From assembly GCA_964017155.1 (NCBI GenBank), contig OZ024865.1:18402087-18466086 (forward strand): a stretch of 64,000 bases of DNA. Direction: 5' to 3'. Source of the DNA: Oasisia sp. SBJ-2009 (Eukaryota > Annelida > Polychaeta > Sabellida > Siboglinidae). Both the position numbers and the translations under genes were made by a program. Each line of letters starts with the position of its first letter. Within the stretch, counting starts at the first letter, position 1. This document shows, in pieces, positions 10,738-22,800 of the stretch. The notes under the pieces were generated by a model that was given only the letters and a program-made list of their open reading frames with translations, ran no database searches and was not told the origin of the DNA.

Positions 10738-10830
10738 GAAACGCTGCCCGAATTCACCTCTTACGGTTTGCTGCACCCAGACGAAATTATCCGTTCTGCA
10801 TGTGATTCTGTTGAATTAGAAGCCGAAAAC

Positions 10831-13800
10831 ATGACGTGCAATCTAAGGTGAGGTTTCTGATTGATCTTTCGTGTAGTTCACGGTTCACTGCACAGAGTAC
10901 GGTACCGATTAGTGACAGCTATGACTTGCAGTCGTAAGGGTGTCGGTGGTTCCGGGATGTATGACCCAATCTAGCAGTGTTGATTGCAATTAGTTTATTA
11001 AATATAATTATTATAATTTATATGAGTAGTAAAACTAGTATAACGTCAACGACAACGTCAACGACTACTATTATTTTCAAGATTTAGGGCCTAAATTAAT
11101 TCATGAACGTCACGTCAACATTAGATTAGACAAAGCATATTTCTAAAATTCTTATTCATTGTGATATTTTAGGGCATGGGACTATTTTGAAATACCCAGA
11201 TGCAGTTATATCAATAAAAACCTGATAATAGTAAATTCAGTGTTTTGTAAGTTTTAAAAATAAATTAGCAATCCTAGTTAGGATTATAAACTTATTTATA
11301 AAACATTTTATTTGTTGTTATATAAAAGCTTTTATATAACAAGAAACAAAATGGCATTTCATGTCTTACTTTATGAGGAGGCTTAGCCCTCATTCCAATC
11401 CCGATGTAATTTTAATTACCACTTGTATTCTATTTTCCCAATTACCATTTGGCTTTGAAACTCCCTCCCTCCCTCAACACATTGTAAATCAAAACAGTCT
11501 GGATGCATTTTTAAAGAAATTATTTTGTATTGACCCAGCAAACAACGACCCGTGATTTCACATGTTCTGTAAGGGAATTCATGAGTTCAACTGGCTCAAT
11601 TCACGTGTTTCCGTACATGAATTCACCAGATTCTGTGAATAAATTTGGTGTGTTGACACGTGTTTACCGTTAAATCACGAGTTTTTCACGTGATGTCACG
11701 TACTGGTCAGTGAAACTGGACCAGTTCTGACCCAGTGCGACTCGTGTCAAATTCGTTCAAAACTTGTGACAACAGGCAGAACATGTGTATTCACACATGA
11801 AAACACGTACTGGTGGATGCCAACTGGTTCAGAAATGGTTCTTTGTTCTAGTTCTAGTTGTTTCCAGAACTCGGCAACGTTCTTTTAACTGACTAGTCTG
11901 TATATTGTGGTTACAACGTATGATCTTATGAGGTCACCTTTAACTAGTCAGCCTTTTTCAGAACATCACGCCAAGCCGACCTTTCTATGCTGGCACTGAG
12001 GATGGTCACTGCCAGGGTGCTTGTCGTCCTCAGTGGTTCTTTTACGTCCCAAATTGAGACGGGACCGACATTAACGTGATTCTCCGATTCATGAGGGATA
12101 CACAGTCCCCAATGTTGAGAGCCAGATTTTTACATCACAACTGCCGGTACCGGGGATCGAACCCGTGCCGCCGGCATCAGAGGCGGGTGTGGTAACCACT
12201 ACACCACCTGCGCTGTTTGCTGGGGAGTTTGTCTTGGTCAAATGCAAAGATGTTCAAAGTACTTTCACTAAACACATCTGCCAGGGAAAGAAGTGCATTG
12301 AGTATTCCTAGAGACTGGATCTGACATTCTACAATATAAACACGACAAATTGTCTAAGGTTACTTATGTCTTTGTTTCAGGATACGTTTAATAACATGGA
12401 ACGTCGGCAGTACAGATCCACCAGAGAATCTGTCTGAGTTGCTGTGTTTGCAGGCAAAGAGGCTACCAAATGTCTACGCCATTGGGTCAGTGACACAGAT
12501 ATGTCCAATTTCTATTGTCTATTTTCAAATTACGCCCTGCTATTGTTGTGACCTTGGCTAATTGAAGGGATTAGCGACCTATTGTTTACCCTACTGGACA
12601 TTTCACACTGACTGGTTATTTGAGTCGGTTTGATGTGTGATCGTTTAGGCAATTTCAACAGAGACAGGCAGAAAATAATGCAGTCATGTACTGCTGATAA
12701 CGTCACTAATAACAACTAAAATAACATTTTGTCAATTTGGCGAAGAATTTTAATTTATTGTTTTCGTCAAATAATAAACTGTATCACCTATGGCTAGACT
12801 TGGTATTAGTTACGTGTGTCCTTTCAACTCCTTTCATCAGTTATTACGATTGTTAAGTGTCTCCTTTGAACACCTTTCATCAGTTATTAAGATTAACTTG
12901 GATTCTTCCTAAAATGAACATCCTTGAATCTTAATGCTTTGCAATGGATTAAATACATTGAAGGTAGATTACCATTGAATTCCTTTGTAAAAACCGAAAC
13001 AGTATATAACTTAAATGTTCTGTTCAATTCAATTTCTAAACAGCCATTATTGAAACAAAGTACAACTTATTCAACAATTGTTAGAACTTAGAACAGCTAA
13101 TAATTATCTGACAGAAAAAACAACATTCCTTTCTACTGAAATGTTTAATTTTATGAACGATCCTAGGCTATGTCTAATGAACAGCTTTCTAATTGTTGTA
13201 AAATACGTGTCAGGACTCAGGACCAGGAAAATGTAATTCTGGTAACAGCATGAATGCATTTCTACATTGAAAGAACTATTATCACAAATTGTCGTTTGAA
13301 TTCCAGTAAAATATGTCGTGATTTTACCACTAACATGACGGAAGCTTTTTGATAATTTTCCAGCTTTCAAGAAATCCCAGGGCTGACCACTGTGATTTCA
13401 AATTCATACTATGAAGATTCATGGACTCCGCATGTTACCAAAATACTGGCAGAACGAAATTATGTGCGGGTAAGTTTCGTGTCAGGTAGAAGTAACCTAT
13501 GTTGTTTGTGATGTGATTGGAGTTGACTATCAATAGATGAGTTTATTTATTTTCTATGCAATAGAAATGGCATATGCAAGTTGTTTGAATTTCTGTGAGG
13601 ATTTGTTTAATGTTGAGTAAGCAGAAGTGATGTATTTGTGCAGTGTTGACAAAATGACAGATCGGTGTTTTTGGCATACAGATACAGGCGTCATTTTGAT
13701 TGGTGATGCAATCCAGGCTGCATGTGTGTGAATGAAGGCTAATTAATGTCTGAAAATGTGAATACTCTATTAGAAAAAACCTGGCAGGCAATGAATGAAA

Positions 13801-16800
13801 TGTTATAATGGTCGCTTATGGGAAACTCAAGTGTGGTCTTACATCTTAGGTAATACTAATTTTTAGTTGTAAAGCGCCTAAAAATGATAAAATACAACAT
13901 TTGTAAGACATAAATATCTAATTTATTTACACGTAAAGATGAAATGTTAAATGATAATAAATAAATAATTAAATAAAGCTTATAAAAATCATAGTGCATA
14001 AGCTAAACTTATCAGTAATAAATGAATAAAATAAAATAAAATATATTAATAAGTTAATAATATACCAGTTACTAAAAATAGAGAAATAGAATTATGGTTA
14101 AAATTAATTATTATAAAACACCCTACAAGTAGTTTACAAATGCGGCCTTAAAATATGTGTTTTAAATTTGATTTAAAAATTTCAAGTGAGTTTACAAGTA
14201 CCGTTCTTGTGTGTTTTCAATTCAATTGTTTTTCAGGTGTCATCTGTACGGATGCTTGGTATCTCTCTAATGGTGTTTGTCAGTAGAGATGATGTCAAGT
14301 ATGTCACCAATGTGGAGGCTCAGTACACTCGCACAGGATTCGCTGGTTACTGGGTAGGTCTGCTCAATGCATTCATGTCTGTCCTGGCCAGTAATGGAAA
14401 TCCATAAGCCTCGTATATATAAATCCCAATGAATTATTCATTGCATATGTCTGCCAGTTTGCAGAAAATGGCTACTTTGCTCCAATGTTGCTATGTATTT
14501 ATTACATAACTGTGTTCTAACAATGGTGTGCAAAAGTGATGTACATAACAGTCGTGTTTTGTCATGCATGTTTAATCATATGTGAAACAGCAATAACTAA
14601 AAAGTGCCAACAAAATTGATGGGTACTGTATTTGTAAATTACACTATTTTCTTTATGATAATATAGATAACAAACTTGTTACAATTTAATTTTAAGTATG
14701 GTCTTTGATCATTTGAAATCTAGTATTTGTCTGCAAAGTACCCTAAAATGCCCCATTAAACCTACAGTATGTTGGATGCCAATCCCATACATGCAAAAGT
14801 GAAAGAGATATGTTCAGACAAATGGACACTGGACAGGGGACAATGTGCCACACTTTGCATTATATTACAAAACAAATTTTCTGGTAACGCAATTTTAAAT
14901 ATAACATTTTTTAAAATGGATATGTGAATCAGTTAAGAATACTTTGACGTAGGGGGCAGGTACCATTGTTTACTTTCAAATCACAAGGCTGCTGTATTTC
15001 AGAGCATGGAACCAATTTGTGTTATGGCAACAAAATCATTTATGCACAGTAGTTTTGTATAAAAGAGTAAAGAAATGTTCTCGGGTTTCCACAAATCATT
15101 AAAATTGGTAAATATTGTGAGGTTACATAACAAGTTTCACAGAGAAAATTTATGTTAGATGCGTATTCAATGATTAAGTCGAACTAGCTGTTAAGGTTTT
15201 GGATCAGCCTGATATCTTTATGTGGTATACAGATCATATTGTGGAACAGAAATGCATTATGTACACCACTTGTGGGGAACATAACTAGTATAATCAAATA
15301 AGTTTACAGAAATGTTGAATATATTATATGCATTGAATCATTTCACCTGCTGATGAGAAAAAATAAACCTGTTGTTTTGTCCAGGGGAACAAAGGCGGAG
15401 TTAGCATTCGGATGGATATCTCGGGTGTGAATGTCTGCTTCGTGAACTGCCATCTGGCGGCTCACCGGGAAGAAATAGTGCGGCGTGTACAGGTTCGATA
15501 CAGCAGCATTCCATTGTCAACGCATGGCCCCAGTATTGTCACAATGAATGACCATGGGAGAATGCTTATTCAGTTATTGCCATAACAATGAGACTGTTTC
15601 ACTGTAATATTTAGCTCAACAAAAATCCGTTATAACAAAATTCAGAGTGCAAAAAGCAGTTGTCATATTGTGGGGATACTATTTCCGTGACACACCAATG
15701 AAAATTAGTAACGTATTTATTGTATGTATTTTAAAGTGAAAAAAAGGTAACAGTTTAGTGTTATGCACCTAAAAGAGTTTACACTAGCTAATCATTTGCA
15801 TCTACAATCCAATTTTTCACCTTCGTGGTTACCTCAGAAAGTGGTCTTAAAGTGGAAAAATCTAGCTAAATCACCGACACCATGAACCGGCCCATCTTGG
15901 ACCTTGCAACCAATCACAACCCAGCAGTTTGGAAAAGTAATACGTCAGAGAGTCGTCTGCTGGTTCAGCTGTCATAACAGAGAGCCAAGCGGTACGCTAA
16001 AAGTTGCCTTACGTCGGTTTACCACGAAATCGCGACAGCAATATGCCACACTGTTCCTCATACGCTTATGGTAACAGTACAGTGAAAGACAGTATCACTA
16101 AGATGTCTTCTTGTTAACCTTTGAATCGAGCAGAACTGAAACAGTGTTTCGGTGGATTCGTTGGGACAGTCACAGACACAGCGCCGATCCAAGACGACCC
16201 AATTTGATTGACCTAACCATCAAAACGACCACCAACAGCCGCCAAACTTATCCTAACGTATGTTACATACATATACATACACTACGTTATAAAATAAAAT
16301 CACTTGCATTCCTCTAACGCTGATGTCGACGGCAATTTCGATGACCGCTGGCCGGTACCGTAAAATCGCAAAAATAAGTTAGCCTTACACAGAATGCCAT
16401 TAGACGGCACGTTTGTGCGCGCGAATATTGATAAACTTTACTTACTGCATTCGCACGCGCAAAATAGTTTAATTAATTGTAAATAATATAGTAATCATTA
16501 ATTATTATCATCATCATACATTTTTCTACTCATGAATTATATTTCCACCACCAGATATGTAATAATAATTATTTTTGGACAAAACACTGTATTAATTATC
16601 GGGACAATAAATCACTGAAATTTAAGCAGAATATGAATATAATATGGGAAATATATGGTGGTAGAAAAAGAAGGTTTTGGAGCATTCAAAAATAATAATA
16701 TGTTATTGTTTCGTTATCATTGTTAAAAACATCGTTTATATAATATAAGCTTGCATGCTTGCAGTACACGCGGGATGTTTATAGAAATATTCTGAAAATT

Positions 16801-19800
16801 AACAATGTGACATCATCGAACAACACGTAATTTTATGCAAACACATGCATTTTTATTTTTTTAATATTACCTGTGGGTAGCATTCTTCTTATTGCATATA
16901 TTTTAATAACATCATATTGTGAAGCGCCACAAACAATTATGGATTTGGCGCTATAAGAAAAAAATATTATAATTATATTATAAGAAAACTTAATATTTTC
17001 TGAAGATCTTTGTAATGATAATAATTAATTATTACTTGATTAATTAAACTATTTCACGCGTGCGAATGCAGTAAATAAAGTTTATAAATATTCGCGCGCA
17101 CCACCGCGCCGCCTAACGTTATTTTGTGTAAATCTAACTTTTATAGCGATGTTACGGTAACCGAAGAGCCTGAGTTGCCGTCGGGATCTGCGATCGAGTT
17201 ACTTTTGTGAATTTTCTTCGTTAGAGGAATGCAAGTGATTTTATTTTATAACATAGTGTATGTATATGTATGTAAGACAAGTGATGAGAAGTTTGGCGGC
17301 TGCTGGCGGTCGTTTTCATGGTTAGGTCGGACAGTACATGTCATTGTTGACACCAGTCGATGCCGTGTCTGCCTCTGGACTGGTTGTTTCTCTTCTCGTC
17401 ATTTCAATTTCCCTTGGGTCTTCACCACCACGCACATCTGGTCTGTCTGACAACACAGGCCTTTGTCTTCGTGGCTGAAATCTATATCCAGCCACTTCTG
17501 AATCCATGCTATTTCCGTCAGACGAAGAATCAGACAATCCATGTTATTATTTACGCTCTTTTGTGAGCGCAAAGTCGCAGCGCCACCCGACGGAGTTGCC
17601 AATAAGTAGTACGACAACCGCCTATCAGTGGCGGCGAGTCTCATACGTCACTGTTTTTCTAAAATGGCGTTTTCCATAGACTTTCTATAGATATATGTTC
17701 TACAATTTTTTTCTGCTAAACCGCTGACGTTAAAAATGTGATTGAGGTTGGAAATTGTTAGTTTTTCTTAGCTCTATTAGGCCCATATCACCAAACCGTT
17801 GCCTTTGTTTTCCCTTTAAAATAGTCCAGTTAAATGGTTGTAATAATTACACATCAGTGAACAGTAGTATAGTATTTATTCTGTGTATTTTTTAATATTC
17901 TAATTAAACTGTTATAAGAATTACACTAAATGTGACTAATATTATACTGCTTGAATTTTTTATTTACTGTATAGTACTTCTATGATTGGATACTGAAGAA
18001 TGCAAATTTCTTACGACATGGCTAAAATTATTTGACTAAAATGTTTTTACTGCACCAGTCGAGACATAAAATTATATTAGTTGTGTTGTAAGAAATTTGC
18101 ATTGCTTAATCATTCTTTTGAACTTGATGAACATGTTCACGAAGGTTGAATATTGTTTGCTGTAGGATTACACAACAATCCTTGAGAGTCAAAGATTTGT
18201 GACACCAGCCACACCTTGTATACTGGACCACGAGTGAGTGACATCTTGTCATACTACTTCTTACAGCTTACAGGTTTTCCACAGGGTAACAATAATACTA
18301 TTAATGTAATTAATTATATGAGTGGGGAGTGGGGAGTGGGGCCTCTGTTAGAAAAGGCCGAGTGAGGAAAAATTGTTTGAACACCACCTTTGCTAATATT
18401 GTCATTTACTAACTGTAGCTATATTGTCTTGAGGAGTTTGTATACATCCTGGATACAGTCATTAAATGACCTTTATCAACAACAAGAACTCTTGTTTATT
18501 TATTGTAGCAAACAAGCTCAGGTCTCTGCCAGTATAAGCATCAGCAGGGTATAAAAGCATTTGTTACGCACCACATATCCAAGTAAAATACTTGCTCAAA
18601 GGTGCCACAAACGTAAAATGCGTCATAGTAAATTCATAAACATTACAAGAAAATTGATATGCATTACATTAACAAATATATATCCTATAACACAATAAGA
18701 AGCAAACCATATATATATAATGCTAATCATTTAAGCAGCATTAGCTGTAAATAAATAATTAAGCTCAAAAATGTATACAAAAGCTGAAAGTAAAAATGCC
18801 GCCATCTTGTTTAGCCATTTATTCTAGCACTCCTTGACCAAACACAAACTAACTTGACCGTCGTGTGACGTGTTATTCTGAAAATGTCTTCAGCTACGTG
18901 TTCTGGATGGGAGATCTCAACTTCCGACTCACCAGCGACATCAGCTATGAGCAGATCTTGAAAGAGGTGAAGGAGAATAGATTGAAGGACCTGTGGAAAT
19001 ATGACCAGGTAAGAGGATTTTAATGAAAAGAAATTCTAATATTGGGGAGTTAGACAAGTTGGAATTACTGATTACGTCTGCATCATTGGCTTCAAATGTT
19101 GCTGTGGGCGAGTCAGTCATGCAATTTAGTTCTGTAGGATTTTTCAGTAGTCGGAATAATCTCAGATCTTAGTTGGAATAATCTCAGAAATTGCATCCCA
19201 ACGTGAACGTAAGTTTTCATAGTCAGTATTTTAAGACAGTCCCTAAATATAAAATATATGTTGTTATTTCTTGTTCCTACAAATTCCCCATTTCAGTTTA
19301 CCTCTAATAAAAATAACTATTTTGGAATATTATTTCATTTGCTGTAGATTAGCTAAGGACATTTCACTTATTAACATTTATCTGACATTATTCTTTATTT
19401 ACAGCTAAAACAAGTCATGGAAGCCGAGTTAATTTTTCTTGATTTCACCGAAGGAAACCTGGATTTTCCGCCAACTTACAAGTTTGATGCTGGTACTGAT
19501 GTATATGACACAAGGTTAGTTTATGTCTCTGTGTACTGTACACATAGCAGTAATTGTGTTCTCAAATCTATAATTATTATTAAAATTATGTTCGCCAGTC
19601 AATCTGTGGATCCATATCTTTGTGAGTTTGTATCATGCCAAAATGTTGGTCATGGTCTAGTGAGCATATTGGGAGGGTTCATAGTTTTAGACTTTCATGA
19701 ATTTTGTTGTGTTAAGATGTGATCATGCGACGTAATTCTGAAACAGTGTAATACAATTTTCAAATGTCTTAGCACAGGACACTGCCTTTTTCCAGAAAGC

Positions 19801-22800
19801 CGTTTAAGTCTCCTAGTACATTTATTTTACGACAGTGGCACTTGGACCCTGAGGAGCAGCTTTCTAAAGTTTCAACACAGTGACTGCTTTTTCCCCAAGC
19901 AGCACTGGGTTAGTTGGCTAGTTTATATTTACAGATAAGTTAATAAATAAGTTAAAACGACACCACTGTGGGAATCTTGAGGCACTAAGGAGGTCTGTAT
20001 GTTTCGTGAGGATGACAGATGTTCTTGTCTAAAGGGAAAAATAAAGAAGAAGTGTAAGTTATATATAATGTGTTAAATGTTTCATTAAGTTGGTATATTA
20101 CATATAAAAGTAAGGTAGGTTAAGTAGGAATGAGTTAAAATTAGTAAATAACTAAAACAGTTAAAATTAACATTTAAATTAACCTGTTAAAATGAATACG
20201 TAAAAAAAAACTAATAAGTAAGTATAAAAATAATAAAGTAAAAATTGAATTGAAATGTGTAAGTAGAAAAACGTTAAGAAAAATCAATAAATAAAATAAT
20301 AATAATAAAGTAAGAAATATAAAAGTACAAATTATAAATCAGTAAACAACAATTTGTAAATAAGTAAAAATATCACTAATTTGAGTAAAACGAGCCTAGT
20401 CATTTAACATGTCACGCATCTGTTGTATTTCAAACCTGTTAAAATTAATAATTTTAAAACTAATATAATAATTAATAAAGTAATATATAATAGTAAAAAT
20501 TATAAATAATATAGTAAAAATTATCAATCAAGTAAAAATTATCAATCAAGTAAACAAATATAAAACTGATATAATTTGAGTAAAATAGTCATTCAGCATA
20601 TCACATGTTTGTTCTAGTTCCAAGAAGCGGAAGCCAGCGTGGTGTGACCGCATTCTCTGGACCTGTCATGATGACTCGTTCGTGGGAGCTGACCTGTCCA
20701 TCCAGCGTCTGTCCTACACCAGTCACCCTGCCTACAAGAACAGTGACCACAAGCCTGTCTCTGCCGAGTGCTTTGTCACGGTCAGTACACGCGTTGTGTT
20801 TAACCCTTTACATCCCAACTGACCGGGTGTATTGTCAAAGTCAATATTATCTTATTCCATTAACACTTTACATCCCAGTCAGGTGACAGTTTTTGTCACA
20901 GAGTATGCTGATTCCATTAACCATTTAGATCCCAACCAGTTGAGTGCTTTGAGCTTGTCATAACTCTCATTTAATTAACCCTTTAAGTCCTAATCATTTG
21001 AGTGCTCTGAGCCTCGGTCAAGGTCAGTACTCTCATTCCATTACCTCTTAGAATCCAGCCACCTGCAACTACTCACTACTTGCTCATTCCATTAACCCTT
21101 TAGATCCCAGCTGGCTTATTCCATTAACCCTTCAGATCCCAACTGTATTCTCAGTCAGTACTCTCTTATTCCATTAATTCTATGCATTCCATCCGGCTGA
21201 CCATTTTTTACATGGTCAGTGCTCTCATTCCATTAACCCTTTGTATCCCAGCTGGTCAAGTGCTTTGTGTTGTTCAGTTTCTTGTTCACCCACCAGGCTT
21301 TGTACCATCCGCCAGAACTGCCCGTCTTGTTCGAACCAATTGAGATGTGGAGCACGCTGAATGACGCCACCTGTACTTATGTTGTGACTGTCGACGAGCT
21401 GTCAGTTTCATCGTGGGACTGGATTGGCCTGTACAAAGTAGGTGGAGCCACTGAATGCGATATTTTCTGTTTTTGATTGATCTTGCATATACTGTGTGGA
21501 TACCATGGCAAATACCCATGATCTGGAAGTGAATTGGAATTGATAATAATTAATTGAACCCATGTCAATTAAGTTGGATTGATCTTTGGCAAGCACTCAT
21601 GAATTGGAACTGATAAAGTGGATTGAACCGAAGCGTGTATTTGACCAGGAGAACTATTGTGACTGTATGTGCAGGAGAACTATCATGACTGTGTTTGTGC
21701 AGGAAAACTATCGTGACTGTGTTTGTGCAGGAGAACTATTGTGACTGTCTTTGTGCTGGAGGACTATTGTGACTGTGTTTGTGCAGGAGAACTATCGTGA
21801 CTATGTTTGTGCAGGAGAGCTATCGTGAGTGTGCTTGTGCAGGAGAACTATTGTGCCTGTGTTTGTGCAGAACTATTGTGACTGTGTTTGTGCAGGAGAA
21901 CTATTGTGCCTGTGTTTATGCAGAGGAACTATTGTGCCTGTGTTTGTGCAGGAGAACTATTGTGCCTGTGTTTATGCAGAGGAACTATTGTGCCTGTGTT
22001 TGTGCAGAGGAACTATTGTGCCTGTGTTTGTGCAGGAGAACTATTGTGACTGTGTTTGTGCAGGAGAACTATCGTGACTGTGTTTATGCAGAGGAACTAT
22101 TGTGACTGTGTTTGTGCAGAAGAACTATTGTGACTGTGTTTATGCAGAGGAACAATTGTGCCTGTGTTTGTGCAGGAGAACTATTGTGCCTGTGTTTATG
22201 CAGAGGAACTATTGTGCCTGTGTTTGTGCAGGAGAACTATTGTGACTGTGTTTGTGCAGAAGAACTATCGTGAATGTGTTTGTGCAGGAGAACTATCGTG
22301 ACTGTGTTTGTGCGGAACTATTGTGACTGTGTTTGTGCAGGAGAACTATCGTGACTGTGTTTGTGCAGAACTATCGTGACTGTGTTTGTGCATGAGAACT
22401 ACCATGACTGTGTTTGTGCAGGAGAACTATTGTGACTGTGTTTGTGCAGAACTATCGTGACTGTTTGTGCAGGAGAACTATCATGACTGTGTTTGTGCAG
22501 GAGAACTATTGTGACTGTGTTTGTGCAGGAGAACTATCATGACTGTGTTTGTGCAGGAGAACTATCATGACTGTGTTTGTGCAGGAGAACTATCATGAGT
22601 GTGTTTGTGCAGGAGAACTATCATGACTGTGTTTGTGCAGGAGAACTATCATGACTGTGTTTGTGCAGGAGAACTATCATGAGTGTGTTTGTGCAGGAGA
22701 ACTATCATGACTGTGTTTGTGCAGGAGAACTATCGTGACTGTGTTTGTGCAGGAGAACTATCATGACTGTGTTTGTGCAGGAGAACTATCATGACTGTGT

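Noticed and set aside
12130..12216. tRNA gene on the minus strand
   Set aside because: Good A and B boxes but part of a longer dispersed SINE body shared with 35.6 kb, and the anticodon stem is not canonical.
17322..17537. Minus-strand ORF starting [18 protein letters not shown] as a transposase start
   Set aside because: Acidic start is reminiscent of transposon proteins, but it is short, lies in the arm of the fold-back element and has no catalytic motif.
20800..21260. Telomere-like TTAACCC strings
   Set aside because: Only occasional TTAACCCTTTAGATC words at ~60-80 bp spacing, not a hexamer array; explained as donor-derived repeats.
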